A stretch of 64,000 bases of DNA from Mycobacterium angelicum (GTDB lineage: Bacteria; Actinomycetota; Actinomycetes; Mycobacteriales; Mycobacteriaceae). Location of the stretch: positions 157,882 through 221,881 of the forward strand of contig NZ_MVHE01000006.1 in NCBI RefSeq assembly GCF_002086155.1. Direction: 5' to 3'. Under the pieces are notes generated by a model. The model saw nothing but the letters and a program-made list of their open reading frames with translations. It was not told where the DNA came from and did no database searches. Position numbers and translations under genes: made by a program. This document shows, in pieces, positions 1-12,338 of this stretch; positions within the stretch are counted from its first letter, which is position 1, and each line of letters begins with the position of its first letter.

Positions 1-34
1 ATTCCCGCGGCAGGATCACATCGGTTTCGCTCAT
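1..34 (-). CDS. 5' end of an unidentified gene, cut by the left edge
   Basis: A minus-strand ATG at 32-34 opens a frame running off the window and reading [11 protein letters not shown]. The ATG overlaps the mbtH stop codon in an ATGA arrangement, the same coupling used between several upstream mbt genes, so it is probably the next cistron of the operon. Eleven residues are too few to name a product. Confidence 0.5.
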   Translation of the reverse strand, partial: MSETDVILPRE

Positions 35-255
35 GTCGAACCCCGTGAGTTCCGGGCCTCGCGAAGCGCTTTCGGCCGCATATCGGGCCAGTGTTCTTCG
101 ACATACTGCAGGCAATCAGCCCGGGCCGCTTCGCCGTAGACCTGACGCCAGCCGGCCGGGATGTCGGCGAAGCTCGGCCAGAGGCTGTGCTGATCCTCGC
201 CGTTGATCAGCACGATGAACGTGCCGGTCTCGTCATCGAAGGGATTGGTGCTCAT
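31..255 (-). CDS. mbtH: MbtH-like NRPS accessory protein
   Basis: This 74-residue protein belongs to the MbtH family, small proteins that bind NRPS adenylation domains and support their folding and activity. It opens MSTNPFDDE and carries the family signature residues ([10 protein letters not shown], then IPAGW, then a C-terminal ENWP-like EHWPDMRP). The start at 255 was chosen because MSTNPFDD is how M. tuberculosis MbtH begins; an ATG one codon earlier (258) is possible. It overlaps the end of mbtG by 23 bases and is followed by an ATGA-coupled gene. It probably serves the adenylation domains of MbtE and MbtF next door. Confidence 0.95.
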   Translation of the reverse strand: MSTNPFDDETGTFIVLINGEDQHSLWPSFADIPAGWRQVYGEAARADCLQYVEEHWPDMRPKALREARNSRGST

Positions 256-1543
256 CATTTCTCCTTGTCGAACCATTGGCGTGGGATGAGGCGGGCGATG
301 ACGCGCGGGATAACGCGGCCCCCAGTACCCGGTCGGAAAGCAGGCCCAGGCAGCTGAGATTGGGGAACCCGGGCCCTTGATTCAGCCCGGCGAGCCCAGG
401 CAGAAACAGTTTTGGTGTGACGTCGTTGACGGCCAAGTCGTGGCCGATCGCTTCCTGTAAGCGGTCCCCACTCATCGGGCCGCCCAGGCCCAGCTCGAGC
501 AGGTCGAGCGCGTCCTGGCTGAACAGCGTGGTAAACCACAACGCATCCAGACCCGATCCGTCGATGACGAGATCGAAGCCATGGGCGGTCTCGAAATCTT
601 CGCTGCCCCGGTTGGTGCTCAACGTGAGCCGAATCTGGTCGTCGCGTGCGACGGCATGAGCAACCCGTCCGCGCAGATGCCGGATTCGGTCGTCGGCCAT
701 CAGCGCGTCTTGCACGGTGGACGAGAACACACCACGGTCGGTCCGTGCGATAGCGCCCCGACGTTCGGCCAGCGTCAGCGCGGTCCATTCCGACGGGTCG
801 GAGAACAGCGAGTTCTCGAAGTAACCCTCGCCGCGAGTGAACAGCGTGACCTGGGGCGAGATGACGGTAATCGTCGAAATCTTGTGCTGGAACAGCTCAT
901 TGAGCATGGCCGCGGCCGTCTCGCCGCCGCCGACCATTGCCACCCGCTCGGCGGTGATCCGGTCGTGCTCGGCGGCGCGGTGCCAGAACTGGGCGATCGA
1001 GAGCACCCGTGGATGGCCCGGCAGCAGCGTCCGTTCGGCTTGGCCCGGCCCGGTGATCATCAAGGCGTCGGCGTGCACGGTGCGCTCGGGTGTGTGCAGT
1101 GCCCAGCGCCGGCCGTCGACGGAGACCCGCTCGACGGCGCCGTAGACCACCGACATGTCGATGCGCTCGGCGACCCAGCGCAGGTACTGTCCCCACCGGC
1201 GGTGCGTAGGCGCCGGGCGACCGCGGTCGATCCACTGGGCGAATTGGCCGGTGGCGATCAGGTACGCCTGCCAGCTGTGGCACGTCATCCGCTCGTCAAG
1301 TTCGGCGTTGCGGCGCGGGACCAGCGACGAGCGATACGGGAATCCGACGTCTTTTTCCGGGCTGGTGCCAAGGTTTTGCGCGCCGTCGGTCCAGCCGCCG
1401 CTGGCCTGCCAGTTGGCGGCCACCCCGGTCCGTTCGACGGCGACGACGTCGAATGTCTCGACGCCCATCGCCCGCAACACCGATGCCTTGGCCGCGACGG
1501 CCACCGCCTTGGCGCCGGCCCCCACTACCGCGAGTGTGCTCAT
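233..1543 (-). CDS. mbtG: L-lysine N6-monooxygenase MbtG
   Basis: FAD- and NADPH-dependent hydroxylase that N-hydroxylates the epsilon nitrogen of the lysine residues of mycobactin, creating the hydroxamate iron ligands. The 436-residue product has the N-terminal FAD-binding GAGAKA motif at about residues 9-14, the substrate-region segment [10 protein letters not shown], and a second nucleotide-binding motif [11 protein letters not shown] near residue 220. It resembles M. tuberculosis MbtG closely over its whole length as I recall that sequence, so orthology is likely. The start ATG at 1543 overlaps the mbtF stop (ATGA), which supports it over the longer open frame upstream. Its presence shows that the assembly line makes a hydroxylysine-containing product. 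Confidence 0.95.
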   Translation of the reverse strand: MSTLAVVGAGAKAVAVAAKASVLRAMGVETFDVVAVERTGVAANWQASGGWTDGAQNLGTSPEKDVGFPYRSSLVPRRNAELDERMTCHSWQAYLIATGQFAQWIDRGRPAPTHRRWGQYLRWVAERIDMSVVYGAVERVSVDGRRWALHTPERTVHADALMITGPGQAERTLLPGHPRVLSIAQFWHRAAEHDRITAERVAMVGGGETAAAMLNELFQHKISTITVISPQVTLFTRGEGYFENSLFSDPSEWTALTLAERRGAIARTDRGVFSSTVQDALMADDRIRHLRGRVAHAVARDDQIRLTLSTNRGSEDFETAHGFDLVIDGSGLDALWFTTLFSQDALDLLELGLGGPMSGDRLQEAIGHDLAVNDVTPKLFLPGLAGLNQGPGFPNLSCLGLLSDRVLGAALSRASSPASSHANGSTRRNDEHQSLR

Positions 1544-4500
1544 GCCACCATCTCCAATAGAGCTTCGTTCCAAAGCGCTTGCAGCGCAGTGAGATCGGAT
1601 TCGTCGAGGATGTCGGGCAGCGCCCGCCACTGGGTCAGCAAGACTTGTTCGTCACCGGTGCCCAACAGCGCGGCCATGATGGTGAGTTCGTGACGCACCG
1701 CCAGGCCGGGCTCGGGCAGCGGCGGCAGTCCGCTGAGCAGTTCGCGGTCCAGCGCCAACCCGGCGTCGCCGACGTCGCCGCGGCCCAAATAGTTGACCAA
1801 CAGTTGCGGCCCGGGACATTCGCCGAGTTGGCGCGCCGTGTCGGCGCGCAGGTAGCGCAGCAGGCCGAAGTCGATTCCGGCACCGGGAATCGCGGTCAAC
1901 CGCGCCGCGACCCGGTGCGGGTCCGCAGTGTCCACGCGCAGCGGATAGATGCCGCTCAGCAGGCCGACGGTGTCGGTGGTGTCGGCGCCGTCGACCACGG
2001 TGTCGGCGCGGCCGTGGGTTTCCAGCGCCAGCAGCGGTGGCGGCGTCGGCTGACCGCGATCCTGACGCCACCGGGTCACCGTCCGCGCCGCCGCCGCCGC
2101 CAGCAGGTCAAACATCGGCAGGCCCGACTTCAGCAGCCGGCCGGTGACTTCCGTGTCGCTTAGCGCGGGGCGGACGATCAGATCTGCGGCCCGGTCACGA
2201 CCGGGCCGCAGCCGCCGGGCTCCCAGATCCGGGTCGTCGCCGCGCAGCTGGTCGAGCCAAAACGATGTGGTGTCAAGTGTTTCGGCGCGCTGGGCCAGAG
2301 CCTGGGCCCAGCGGCGGAAGCCGGTGTGCTCGTGAATCGGCGCGGGTGAGCGCCCGTCGGCCAGCGCATGCAGGGCGGCGTCAAGTTCGCCGAGCACCAC
2401 CCGCCACGACGCCGGATCCATCGCCAGCACATGCGCGGCCAGCACCAGGACATTGCCCGGTCGTAGCCACACCGCTGCCAGCAGCCGGCCCCGTTCGGGG
2501 TCAAGGCTTTCCACCGCTTGGTTCGCGTGTTCGGTGACGGCCGCCCTAAGATCGCCCGTCTCAAGATCGCCCGTCGGAGTCACCTCGGTCAGGACGTCGG
2601 TGGCCGGGACGGGTACCAAGGTCATGGCGGCGCGGTCCAGGCGGGTGCGCAGCACCTGGTGGCCGTCGACCACGCTGCGAAGCGCGGTCCGCACCTGGTC
2701 GCCGGTGATGGCCTCGGGCAGCCGGATCGCCTCGACCTGCGTCAGCCGTCGCGGCTCCCCGTATTCGTACAGCCAAAGCGCGTTGGGCAGCAACGGGATT
2801 GGAGTGGTCTCATCCTCGGCTTCGTGGGTCACCTCGGAAGCTTCGGCGTCGATTGCCGCGGCGAGTTCACGGACGGTGCCGCACTCGAGGATGAGTCGCG
2901 CACGCAACGGAATACCGCGCCGGCGTGCGGCCTGCACCACCGAGAGGGCCACGATGCTGTCCAGCCCCAGCTGCAGGAAATCTGTGGTCATGTCGATCGC
3001 CGGAAGCTGCAGCAACTCCGAAAGCAATTCGGCCAGTGCGGCTTCGGTCGCCGTTTCGGGGGTGGCTGCCACCTCGACGGTGGAATCGAGTGCAGCCAGG
3101 GCGGCCTCGTCCAGTTTGCCGTTGGCGGTCAACGGGATGTCATCCACAACCACGATGCGCTGCGGAACCATGTAGCGCGGCAGCCGCGCACCGAGCATGC
3201 CCCGGAGCTGGTCGGCGGTGGGCGCGGAGCCGTTGACGGTCGACGCGTAGGCGGTCAGCCGGTGTTGCTCGCTCACCAGGACGTGGGCGTTGCCCACTTC
3301 GGGATGGGCTTGCAGCGCGGCGGCGATCTCACCCGGTTCCACGCGGTAGCCGCGGATCTTCACCTGGGCGTCGGCGCGCCCGAGATATTGCAGCGCGCCG
3401 TCCGGCTGGCGGCGCACCACATCACCGGTGCGGTACATGCGTTCGCCGGGCGCGACCGGATCGGCGACGAACCGATGCGACGTCTCGCCGGAGCGCCCGA
3501 GGTAGCCGCGGGCCAATTGGGCTCCGGCCAAATACAATTCACCGGGCACGCCGACGGGGACTGGGCGCAGCGCGGAATCCAGCACATAGCCGCGGGTCTG
3601 CTGGGTCGGGCGCCCGATCGTCGGCGCGTCATGCTCGGCGATCGGCGCCAGCACCGCCTCGACAGTGGTCTCGGTGGGGCCGTAGCAGTTGAATGCCAGC
3701 ATGCCGCTGCGGCGGCACTCGTCGCGGATCGCCCGCCAGGCCGGCGGGCCGATGGCTTCACCGCCCAGCGCGAGCACCGCCAACGGCACGTCGGTGAGTA
3801 ATCCGAAGGCTCGCAGCTGGGCGAACATCGACGGAGTGGTGTCGATCAGGTCGATGCGATGTTCGCCGATGGTGCGCACCAGGGCTTCGGCATCACGCTG
3901 GGTGTGTTCGTCGACGACATGAACGGTGTGACCGTCGAGCAGCGCGGCCAGCGGCTGCCAGGCGGCGTCGAACGCGAAGGACCAGACATGCGCCACGGTC
4001 AGCGGGCGTCCCAGCCGGGCCGCACCCGGACGTAGTACGCCGTCGATGTGGTCGTCGGCATAGGCGCCCAGCGCGGCGTGAGTTCCGATGACGCCCTTGG
4101 GTTCTCCGGTCGTGCCGGAGGTGAAGACCACGTAGGCGGCTTGCTGCGGGTCCACGTCGGCGGTGCGGCAATCGTCGCCGCGCTGGTCGATTGCCGCGGA
4201 CAACATGTCCTCGTCCACGATGACACCGGCGCCGGTCTGGCGCAGGATCGACTCCACCCGTTCGGGCGGCATCCCCGGTTCCAGCGGCACGCACACGGCG
4301 CCGGCCTTGAGTACCCCGAGCATCGCGACGACATACTGTGGGCCGCGCGAAAGCCGAATCGCCACGGGCGCTTCCGGCGCCACCCCGTGCGTATTGAGCA
4401 GGGCGGCCACCTGGTTGGCGGACGCGTCCAGTTCGCGGTAGCTCATCGACCCGTCCGCCCAGCTGAGCGCGGCGTGGTCGGGATGGGCCGCGGCCACTGC

Positions 4501-5907
4501 GGCAAACCGGGTGTGGAACCCGGTCGCCTGCCGCGACGGCGGCGCGGCCGCACACCGCAGCGGCTGCGCCTCGTCGTCGAACAGCACACTGACTTCGCGC
4601 AGTGGCCGCTCCCACCCCGACAACAGCCGCTCGGCGGTGGCCAGCACCCGGCGCCCGAGCGTCTCGCCGGTCGTCGCACCCAGCGCACCGGCGAGGACTT
4701 CCACCAACATGACCAGCTCACCGTCGGCCATGTGGGCAGCCAGCGCGACGGGGAAGTGCGACACACTTTCCAGGCCGGACGGCCGGAACGTCGCACCGCC
4801 GGCGGTCAATTCACCACCGTCGACCAGCCCGGCGGTCGGGAAGTTCTCGTAGACCAGCAGGGTGTCGAACATCTCGCCGACCCCGCCCAGTGCCCGCAGC
4901 TGCGCATGGCCGAGATAGCCGTGATCGCGCAGTATCGCCGCATCCCGTTGCACCCCAAGGCATTGCGTACCGACGTCGGCGTCGGGGTCGAGTCGCACCC
5001 GCAGCGGCACGGTGTTGATGAACAGGCCGATCATGGTTTCCACACCGGTCAGCTCCGGTGGACGCCCGGATACCGTGACACCGAACACCACATCGTCGCG
5101 GTCGGTCAGCCGCGACAACACCAGCGCCCAGGCCATCTGCAGCACCGTGTTGACGGTGATGCCCCGGGACCGGGCGCCTTCGGAAAGGCGCGCGGTGGTA
5201 CCGGAGTCGAAGCGCAATTCGGTGCGTCGCGGTAGGCCGGTGCCCGGGGCTTCGGTGCTCATCGCGGAGGAGAGCAGGGTAGGGCCCGGTAGCCCGGCGA
5301 GGTGTTCGCGCCACACCTGCTCACTGGCATCGTGATCACGACCGGCCAGCCAGCCGATGTAATCCCGGTAGGGACGCGGCTCAGCGGCCAGTGCCTCGAC
5401 GTTGCCGCCGGCCCCGTACAGGGCGATCATCTCTGCGGCGAATACCGGCAGCGACCAGCCGTCGATCACGATGTGATGCGCGCTGATCACCAAATGCCAA
5501 CGTGCGTCCGGCAATTCGATGAGCAAAAAGCGGATCGCCGGAATCCGCTCCAGATCGAACGGCCGGCATCGCTCCGCGGTTTCGAGGCGTTCGACATCTC
5601 CAGGCGCGGCGGTGACCTGCCGCCAGGGCAGCTCGACTCGCGACGGCACTATCTGCACCGGACGTGCGATGTCGCGGCTGACGAAGCTGGCCCGCAGATT
5701 CGGGTGCCGCGCCAGCATCTTCCCCGCGCAATCCTTGAGCAGCTCGACGTCGAGCTCACCTGAGATGTCGGCGGTGATCCCGATCAGGTACGGGTCGTCC
5801 TCGCTGAACTCCGACAAAGTGGTGAGCGAATAGAGCCCCTCCTGCAGCGGGCTGAGCGCCATCACGTCCTCGATGGCCGGTGGTGTTCCGGTTTCGGTGG
5901 CGGTCAC
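1540..5907 (-). CDS. mbtF: Mycobactin NRPS MbtF (C-A-T plus epimerase-like C domain)
   Basis: NRPS of 1,455 residues, close to the roughly 1,460 of M. tuberculosis MbtF. Domains in order: condensation (HHIVIDG near residue 145), adenylation ([11 protein letters not shown] near 600, YGPTETT, GKL near the end), thiolation (LGLDSI near 1015) and a second condensation-superfamily domain from about 1060. That last domain has epimerase-type signatures (DPASWR, ETHGR, NYLGR) but its HHxxxD motif reads AHVLAMD. In mycobactin synthesis MbtF adds the terminal lysine that becomes the seven-membered lactam. The start is GTG at 5907, overlapping the mbtE stop as GTGA; the open frame runs further upstream only as a shadow of mbtE. 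Confidence 0.93.
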   Translation of the reverse strand: MTATETGTPPAIEDVMALSPLQEGLYSLTTLSEFSEDDPYLIGITADISGELDVELLKDCAGKMLARHPNLRASFVSRDIARPVQIVPSRVELPWRQVTAAPGDVERLETAERCRPFDLERIPAIRFLLIELPDARWHLVISAHHIVIDGWSLPVFAAEMIALYGAGGNVEALAAEPRPYRDYIGWLAGRDHDASEQVWREHLAGLPGPTLLSSAMSTEAPGTGLPRRTELRFDSGTTARLSEGARSRGITVNTVLQMAWALVLSRLTDRDDVVFGVTVSGRPPELTGVETMIGLFINTVPLRVRLDPDADVGTQCLGVQRDAAILRDHGYLGHAQLRALGGVGEMFDTLLVYENFPTAGLVDGGELTAGGATFRPSGLESVSHFPVALAAHMADGELVMLVEVLAGALGATTGETLGRRVLATAERLLSGWERPLREVSVLFDDEAQPLRCAAAPPSRQATGFHTRFAAVAAAHPDHAALSWADGSMSYRELDASANQVAALLNTHGVAPEAPVAIRLSRGPQYVVAMLGVLKAGAVCVPLEPGMPPERVESILRQTGAGVIVDEDMLSAAIDQRGDDCRTADVDPQQAAYVVFTSGTTGEPKGVIGTHAALGAYADDHIDGVLRPGAARLGRPLTVAHVWSFAFDAAWQPLAALLDGHTVHVVDEHTQRDAEALVRTIGEHRIDLIDTTPSMFAQLRAFGLLTDVPLAVLALGGEAIGPPAWRAIRDECRRSGMLAFNCYGPTETTVEAVLAPIAEHDAPTIGRPTQQTRGYVLDSALRPVPVGVPGELYLAGAQLARGYLGRSGETSHRFVADPVAPGERMYRTGDVVRRQPDGALQYLGRADAQVKIRGYRVEPGEIAAALQAHPEVGNAHVLVSEQHRLTAYASTVNGSAPTADQLRGMLGARLPRYMVPQRIVVVDDIPLTANGKLDEAALAALDSTVEVAATPETATEAALAELLSELLQLPAIDMTTDFLQLGLDSIVALSVVQAARRRGIPLRARLILECGTVRELAAAIDAEASEVTHEAEDETTPIPLLPNALWLYEYGEPRRLTQVEAIRLPEAITGDQVRTALRSVVDGHQVLRTRLDRAAMTLVPVPATDVLTEVTPTGDLETGDLRAAVTEHANQAVESLDPERGRLLAAVWLRPGNVLVLAAHVLAMDPASWRVVLGELDAALHALADGRSPAPIHEHTGFRRWAQALAQRAETLDTTSFWLDQLRGDDPDLGARRLRPGRDRAADLIVRPALSDTEVTGRLLKSGLPMFDLLAAAAARTVTRWRQDRGQPTPPPLLALETHGRADTVVDGADTTDTVGLLSGIYPLRVDTADPHRVAARLTAIPGAGIDFGLLRYLRADTARQLGECPGPQLLVNYLGRGDVGDAGLALDRELLSGLPPLPEPGLAVRHELTIMAALLGTGDEQVLLTQWRALPDILDESDLTALQALWNEALLEMVA

Positions 5908-8900
5908 GGCGTGCCGCCTATCCCGGACGCACCCCAACTCTGGGTCACCGCGGCCAGATCCTGTTCGGACAGACCGGAAGTGGTCATCGGTTTGTGGTGG
6001 GTATCCGGTTCGGCCCCGTCGGCATCGGGGCCGGCGGACTCGGCGGCGGCGGCCAACCGCTGCACGGTCGGGTTCTCGAACACCATCCGCGGGCTGACCG
6101 TGAGGCCGGCGGCGCGCGCTCGGGCCGCCAGCTGCACCGACAGGATGCTGTCGCCGCCCAGCGCAAAGAAGTCGTCGAAGCGGCCCACCTCCGGCGTCGC
6201 GAGCAGCTCGGCGAAAACCGTTGCCAGCGCGCATTCGGTGCCGGTTTGCGGCGGATCCGCGTGACCCGTCGTGGCGACGGCCGGCCGCGGCAGCCCGGGC
6301 CGGTTCAGCTTGCCCGACTCGGTTTTCGGCATCTCGTCGAGCACGGTGATGGACGACGGCATCATGTATCCGGGCAGGACGCCGGCGACTTCGGCGCGCA
6401 CCGCGGAGGCGAATGTCGCCTTGGCGGCATCGTCGGCGGCCGGCCGGTGTGGCACCACATACCCGGCCAACGTGGTACTGCCCTGCAGGTCCCACGTTCG
6501 CGCAGCCACCGCGGCCACGTCGTCGGCCGCCTTCAGCGCGGCCTCCACTTCGCCGAGTTCGACGCGGAAGCCACGTACCTTCACCTGATGGTCGGCGCGG
6601 CCGACGAACTCAAGCCGGCCGTCCTCGGTCCAGCGGGCCCGGTCGCCGCTGCGGTAGAACCGTGCGCCCGGTTCCTGGGCATACGGGTTGGGCACGAATC
6701 GCGACGCCGTAAGGCCGGGGCGCTTCCAGTATCCCCGCACCAATTGGCCGCCCGCGTAGTACAACTCGCCGACCACACCGACCGGGACGGGTTTGAGCGC
6801 GTCGTCGAGCAGGTAGACCTGCGAGTCGGGCATCGGGGTGCCCAGAATCGGAACCGGTGGGGTCAGCGGACCGCGGACGAGTGCGCCGGACGTCTCGGTG
6901 GCGCCGAAGTTGTTCAGTAGCTCGGGTCCGTGCGGGCCGCCACATGCGTCCAGCAGCCGCTCCTGCAGGGACACCGTCATCGGTTCGGCTCCGCACACCA
7001 GCCGGGTCAGCGAGCGCAGCGACTCCGGCCAGGCGTCGACGATCGTCGAGACCAGGCTGGGAACCGCCGTCACCTGAGCCACCGAGTGACGCTGGATCAG
7101 CGCTGCCAGGGCTTCGGGGTCCCGGTGCTCGGCGTCGTCGGCCAGGATCGTGGTGGCGCCGGCGGCCAGGCCGCCCAGCGTCTCCATGCAGCCCTCCAGG
7201 AAGGTCCAGGACGCCTGCGCCAGCCGGATGTCTTCGGTGTCTGCGCCCGCCACCGGATAATTCCAGACCTGCCAGTTCAACCGGCTCGTCATGGCCCGGT
7301 GGGTGCCCAGCACACCTTTGGGTGTGCCGGTCGATCCGGAGGTGAACACCAGATACATGGGGTCGTCGGGATGCGCGGCGGGCAATCGGTGCGAGCTTGC
7401 CGCCGGAACATCCAGGGCCTCTTGCACTTTGGGCTCGTCCAGCGAAATGAACGTCACCCCGGGCGAATCCGGCATGGTGTCGACGGCATCGCCGGTTACC
7501 ACGACGACTTGCGGCCGGACATCGTCGAGCATCAGCTGTTTGCGGGCCAGGGGATAGCCGGGATCGAGCGGGAAGAAGCCGGCCCCGGCCTTCATGATGC
7601 CGACCAGTGCTACCACCATGTCGATCCCGCGCCGTGTCGACAGGCCCACCAGCGATCCGGGCCCGACGCCGTGATCGGCGAGCAGCTGGGCGAAGGCATC
7701 CGAACGCCGGTGCAGCGCAGGGTAATCGATCTGCTGGTCGCCGCAGCGCAGCGCGATGCGGTCGGCGCCCCATTGCCGGCTCGGCTCCAGCAGCGCGGCA
7801 ATGGTGAGCGGGCGTTCGGCCGGCGGCTCGGGACCACGGCTGAAAGTCAGGATGCGTTGCCGCTCTTCGTCATCGAGCAATTGGACGTTGCGCAGTGTCT
7901 GGTCGACGTCACCGGCGAACGCATTGATGACCTGGCCCAGCCAGCCGGCCAGCCGTTCGATCGTGCTGCGGTGATACAGCTCGGTACGGAAAAGGATATT
8001 GCCGCTGTAGCCGGTCTCGTTGGCGAAGAAGTTGACGCTGAGGTCGGCGTGCGCGATATCGAATGTCGGCTCCAGCGCGGTGAACAGCGTGTCGCCGGCC
8101 GGGCCGCTGTCGACGACGCGTTCGGCGGGCAGGTGGTCCCGAACGTGCACGACGACCTGAAACAGCGGGTTGCGCGACAGCGTGCGCACCGGGTTGACCG
8201 CGTCCACCACCCGGTCGAAGGGCAGATCCTGATGCGTGTAGGCGGCCAGTGCGGTTTCCCGGGCGCGGCCCAGCACTTCGCGCAGCGTCGGGTTGCCGGT
8301 GAGGTCGTTGCGTAACACCAGGATGTTGATGAAAAAGCCGATCAGCTGGTCGAGTTCGGGTTCAGCGCGCGCCGCGATCGGTGTACCCAACGGAATATCC
8401 ACGCCGCCACCGGCTTTGTGCAGCACGACCGCGACCGCCGTCTGCAACAACATGAACTCGGTGATGCCGAGCTGGCGGCACACGTCGGCGAGCTTGGTGC
8501 GGGTCTGCCCGTCGATGCTGAATTCGACGGAGTCACCGGCCCCGCTGGGCACCGGCTGCCGCGGCAGATCCGGCCGCAGCCCGGTGTCCTCTGGTATTCC
8601 CTCCAGCTGCCGCGTCCAGTAGTCGCGTTGCACGCCCGCGATGCTGGCCTGGTCCGTTTCGGCCAGCAATTCGCCCTGCCAGGCCGCGTAGTCGGCGTAT
8701 TGCAGCGGCAGCGGCGCCCAGGCCGGCTGTTGGCCGGTGTGCCGGGCGCGGTAGGCAGTGAGCAGGTCGGCGAACAGCACTCCGCCCGACCAATGGTCGA
8801 TGGCGATGTGATGCACCACCAGTGACAGCACGTGCTCGTCACCGGTGTGCAGCACCGCGGCGCGCACCGGCCAGTCACGGTCCAGCTCGAAGCGGTAGCC

Positions 8901-11900
8901 GCGCTCGGTGTCCAGCTGCTGCTGCAACCACGCTTCGCCCGAGCCGGTCGCCTGCCGCACCGGTATCTCGGCGGCGGGGTGCACGACTTGGTGTGGCACA
9001 CCGTCGATTTCGGTGTAGGTGGTGCGCAGGATTTCATGCCGGCTCACCACATCGCCGACGGCGGCGACGAGGGCGTCGACGTCGCACGGCCCACTCAACC
9101 GGGCCGCGAACGGTATGTTGTTGACTTCGCTGGGGCCCTCGATCTGGTAGGCGAACCAGGTGCGCAATTGCGCGGCCGATACTGGCAGCGGCCCGTCGTG
9201 CGGGATCTCGACCAGCTTGGGCCGCTTGGGCATATCTGGGTCGGATGCCAGTTCGTCGACCCGTTCGGCGAGGCGCCCCACCGTCGAGAGCTCGAACACA
9301 TCGCGGATTCCGAGTTCCACGCCGCACCCGGATCGGATCGCGGCTACCAGCTTGGTCGCGGCCAGCGAATGCCCGCCCAAGTCGAAGAACGAGTCGTCCA
9401 CACCGACCCTGGGGTGCCCCAGCAGGTCGGTGAACAGTTGGGCGATGTGGCGTTCGTTGTCGGTGGTGGGCTCGCGATATTCGGCCGTGGAAGCGATCTC
9501 GGGCTGGGGGAGAGCGTTCCGGTCGATCTTGCCGTGCGCGGTTATCGGAATCTCGTCGAGGACGACATAGGCCGCCGGAGTCATGTAGTCGGGCAGCGCG
9601 GCGGCGACTCGGGCCTGGATACGTTCCAGGTCAACGGTTTCGGTGCCGCCGTCGGCCGCGGTGATGTAGCCGACCAGGCTTTTGCCCAGCTGCGGCAGAT
9701 CCGCGGCGATCACGACGGCCTGCCCGACGCTGGGGTCGACCGAGATTGCCGCGGCGATCTCACCGAGCTCGATGCGGAAGCCGCGAATCTTCACCTGTTC
9801 GTCGGCGCGGCCGACGAATTCGATGTCGCCGTCGGTGTTGCGGCGCGCCAGGTCTCCCGACCGGTACAACCGCCCGCCGGAAGTGAACGGGTCGGCCACA
9901 AAGCGTTCGGCGGTGAGCGCCGGCCGGCGATGGTAACCGTGCGCGACATGGGTTCCGCCGATGTAGATTTCGCCGATGACGCCGGCCGGCACCGGCTGCA
10001 GCGCATCGTCGAGCACATATACCTGGGTGTTGATCTTGGGCCGCCCGATCGGCACGATCCTGGTGCCCTGGGTGCCTTCCACCTGGTAGCTGGTGGTGTT
10101 GATGACGGTCTCGGTGGGGCCGTAGAAGTTGTACAGCAGCGCATCGAAGGTGGTGTGGAACTTGTCGGCGATCTCGCCCGGCAGCGGCTCGCCACCGATG
10201 GGTACCCGGCGCAGGGTGCGCCATCGGCTGACACCGGGCAGCGACAAGAACAGGCCCAGTAGCGAGGGGACGAAGTGCATCGAGGTGATGCCCTCACGCT
10301 GCAGCAGATCGGTCAGATAGCCGATATCGCGCAGCCCGTCGGGCCGCGGAATCACCAGCCGGCCGCCACAGATCAGCAGCCCGAAGATTTCGGCGATGGA
10401 GACGTCGAATCCCGGCGAGGCCACTTGCAGCAACCGGTCGGTCTCGTCGACCTGGTACTCGTCGCCGAACCAGACGAAGTACTCGGCGACCGGCGCATGC
10501 GGCACCGGCACGCCCTTGGGCAGCCCGGTGGACCCCGACGTGTAGATCACATACGCGGTGTTGTCGGGCCGCAGCGGCCGGATCAGTTCGTCGGCTTCTG
10601 GGTCGGCGGACGAGTAGCCCGAGAGATCCGTAACCGGTTCGCGCAGTACGAGTTTGGCCTCGGCGTCCTTGAGGATGTAGGCCAGCCGGTCGTCGGGATA
10701 GGTCGGGTCGACGGGCAGATAGACGGCGCCGGCCTTGAGCACGCCCAGCGCTGTTATGACGAGTCCGGGAGATTTGTCCAGCAGCACGGCGACACGGTCC
10801 TCGCTGCCGACTCCCTGGTCGATCAGCCAGTGCGCCAATCGGTTTGCTTCTTCGTTGAGTTCACGGTAGTTGTACTGGCGGCCTTCGGAGACGACGGCTA
10901 CGGCGTCGGGCGAAGACGCCGCGCGCTCGGCCACCAACGCCGGCAATGTGGTGGCGGGCGTCGAAAACTGTTCGCCGGTTGCCGTTTCACGCAGCCATTC
11001 CGACTCGTCCGCACCGAACAGCGCCAGCCGCTCCAGGACGGCGTCCGGGTCGGCCAGGGCGCTGTCGAGCAGGGTGAGGAAATGGCCGAGGAACTGGTGG
11101 GCCAGCTGACGGTCCAGCACCTCGCCGAGATACTCGGCTTCGACCAGCCCGTCGCCGCCGGCCGGCGCCAGCTCCACCATGAAGCTCAGCGGCAGCTGGC
11201 TGAACTGGCCTCGCAGCTCGCCGCGCCGGCACTCGACAGCGGGTGGGTTGAAGCCGGCGCCGTCGGATTCGCGCAGCCCGAAGCTCACCCGGGTCATCCG
11301 TTCGGCGCCGTGGTCGTGGTCGGAGTTTGATTCGTTCACCAGCCAGTCCAGATTGACGCGCTGGTGGGCGAACGCCCCGGTGACGCCGTCGTGGGTTTGG
11401 TCCAGCAGCTCGCGAAATGTCTGGCGCGGCTGCGGTTGGGCACGTACCACCACGGTGTTGCCGAAATAGCCGATCGCGCTCTCGGTCCCGGCGCCGCGGT
11501 TGAGCACCGGCGCCGCGATGAGGAAGTCCGTGGCGTGGGTGTAGCGATGAAGTAGCGCCGAGAACGCGGCCAGCAATACCGCGTAGGTGGTGGTGCCGCT
11601 GCGATCGGCCAGCGCGGTGGCGCGGCCGATGGTAGGCGCCGGCAGCCGCACCGACGCCCGCTGGGCCCGCCAGGTACTGGGCAGCGCCGACCCGCTGGGG
11701 CCTGGAAGTTCCAGTGGCTCAGGGAGATCCGATAGCAATGCCCGCCAGTAAGCCAGATCGTCGGCGCGGATGCCGGTAGCGATCACCGCCGGCAGCGGAG
11801 CGCCGTCCAGGTCGCCGTCACGGTAGGCGCGGGTCAGATCGGCGAAGAACGGGGTCCACGATCCGTCGTCCCAGGCGATGTGATGAGCGGTCACCAACAG

Positions 11901-12338
11901 CACCAGCTCTTCGGTCCCTAGCCGCACGGCGGCCAGCCGCAGCGGCGAATCGGCGGTCAAATCGAAGGGACGGCGAAACTCTCGCTGTGCCAACACTTCC
12001 AGGCGCAGCTGCCGGGCCTGTTCGGTCAGCTCGCACAAGTCGTGTTCGCTCCAACCGGGCCGCAGATCGTCGTGCATCACCGGACGCGGCTCCGCAGAAT
12101 TGCCCTGGGAGTCGATCTCATACGTGGTGCGCAACACCGGATGCCGAAGCGCCACGGCGTCCAGCGCCCGGTGCAGCCGCTCGAGGTCTACCGCGCCGGT
12201 CAGGCGGTAGGACGCGCAGACGTTGAGCAGCGAACTGGCCGGATCCATCGACTGCACGAACAACATCCGGCGCTGACCATCGGATAGTCGGGCGTTTCGG
12301 TTCTGGCTTGGCTGCACGCGTTGGTCGGTATCAGTCAC
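5904..12338 (-). CDS. mbtE: Two-module NRPS in the MbtE position (C-A-T-C-A-T)
   Basis: Peptide synthetase of 2,144 residues. Domains seen in order: C1 (HHIAWDDGS, about 152-160), A1 ([24 protein letters not shown]), T1 (LGGHSL near 1010), C2 (HHIAIDHWS near 1200), A2 ([24 protein letters not shown]) and T2 (LGGDSI near 2080). It would add two building blocks. M. tuberculosis MbtE is about 1,680 residues by memory, so this one carries an extra or altered module. The core of A2 reads FLEGCMETL where most A domains read FDxSxxEIF, so it lacks the Asp that contacts the alpha-amino group. The start is GTG at 12338, overlapping mbtD by 8 bases. The mbtE name rests on position and neighbours, not on a matching architecture. 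Confidence 0.85.
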   Translation of the reverse strand: MTDTDQRVQPSQNRNARLSDGQRRMLFVQSMDPASSLLNVCASYRLTGAVDLERLHRALDAVALRHPVLRTTYEIDSQGNSAEPRPVMHDDLRPGWSEHDLCELTEQARQLRLEVLAQREFRRPFDLTADSPLRLAAVRLGTEELVLLVTAHHIAWDDGSWTPFFADLTRAYRDGDLDGAPLPAVIATGIRADDLAYWRALLSDLPEPLELPGPSGSALPSTWRAQRASVRLPAPTIGRATALADRSGTTTYAVLLAAFSALLHRYTHATDFLIAAPVLNRGAGTESAIGYFGNTVVVRAQPQPRQTFRELLDQTHDGVTGAFAHQRVNLDWLVNESNSDHDHGAERMTRVSFGLRESDGAGFNPPAVECRRGELRGQFSQLPLSFMVELAPAGGDGLVEAEYLGEVLDRQLAHQFLGHFLTLLDSALADPDAVLERLALFGADESEWLRETATGEQFSTPATTLPALVAERAASSPDAVAVVSEGRQYNYRELNEEANRLAHWLIDQGVGSEDRVAVLLDKSPGLVITALGVLKAGAVYLPVDPTYPDDRLAYILKDAEAKLVLREPVTDLSGYSSADPEADELIRPLRPDNTAYVIYTSGSTGLPKGVPVPHAPVAEYFVWFGDEYQVDETDRLLQVASPGFDVSIAEIFGLLICGGRLVIPRPDGLRDIGYLTDLLQREGITSMHFVPSLLGLFLSLPGVSRWRTLRRVPIGGEPLPGEIADKFHTTFDALLYNFYGPTETVINTTSYQVEGTQGTRIVPIGRPKINTQVYVLDDALQPVPAGVIGEIYIGGTHVAHGYHRRPALTAERFVADPFTSGGRLYRSGDLARRNTDGDIEFVGRADEQVKIRGFRIELGEIAAAISVDPSVGQAVVIAADLPQLGKSLVGYITAADGGTETVDLERIQARVAAALPDYMTPAAYVVLDEIPITAHGKIDRNALPQPEIASTAEYREPTTDNERHIAQLFTDLLGHPRVGVDDSFFDLGGHSLAATKLVAAIRSGCGVELGIRDVFELSTVGRLAERVDELASDPDMPKRPKLVEIPHDGPLPVSAAQLRTWFAYQIEGPSEVNNIPFAARLSGPCDVDALVAAVGDVVSRHEILRTTYTEIDGVPHQVVHPAAEIPVRQATGSGEAWLQQQLDTERGYRFELDRDWPVRAAVLHTGDEHVLSLVVHHIAIDHWSGGVLFADLLTAYRARHTGQQPAWAPLPLQYADYAAWQGELLAETDQASIAGVQRDYWTRQLEGIPEDTGLRPDLPRQPVPSGAGDSVEFSIDGQTRTKLADVCRQLGITEFMLLQTAVAVVLHKAGGGVDIPLGTPIAARAEPELDQLIGFFINILVLRNDLTGNPTLREVLGRARETALAAYTHQDLPFDRVVDAVNPVRTLSRNPLFQVVVHVRDHLPAERVVDSGPAGDTLFTALEPTFDIAHADLSVNFFANETGYSGNILFRTELYHRSTIERLAGWLGQVINAFAGDVDQTLRNVQLLDDEERQRILTFSRGPEPPAERPLTIAALLEPSRQWGADRIALRCGDQQIDYPALHRRSDAFAQLLADHGVGPGSLVGLSTRRGIDMVVALVGIMKAGAGFFPLDPGYPLARKQLMLDDVRPQVVVVTGDAVDTMPDSPGVTFISLDEPKVQEALDVPAASSHRLPAAHPDDPMYLVFTSGSTGTPKGVLGTHRAMTSRLNWQVWNYPVAGADTEDIRLAQASWTFLEGCMETLGGLAAGATTILADDAEHRDPEALAALIQRHSVAQVTAVPSLVSTIVDAWPESLRSLTRLVCGAEPMTVSLQERLLDACGGPHGPELLNNFGATETSGALVRGPLTPPVPILGTPMPDSQVYLLDDALKPVPVGVVGELYYAGGQLVRGYWKRPGLTASRFVPNPYAQEPGARFYRSGDRARWTEDGRLEFVGRADHQVKVRGFRVELGEVEAALKAADDVAAVAARTWDLQGSTTLAGYVVPHRPAADDAAKATFASAVRAEVAGVLPGYMMPSSITVLDEMPKTESGKLNRPGLPRPAVATTGHADPPQTGTECALATVFAELLATPEVGRFDDFFALGGDSILSVQLAARARAAGLTVSPRMVFENPTVQRLAAAAESAGPDADGAEPDTHHKPMTTSGLSEQDLAAVTQSWGASGIGGTP

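Noticed and set aside
2518..3801. Plus-strand ORF of 427 residues opposite mbtF
   Set aside because: Composition is rich in Arg, Gly, His and Gln without any fold or motif; the minus-strand NRPS explains the open frame. The same applies to other plus-strand frames at 4-13 kb.
1540..6495. MbtF read as a 1,651-residue protein from the frame maximum
   Set aside because: The first 196 residues are a shadow of the mbtE 3' end. The GTG overlapping the mbtE stop gives the family length.
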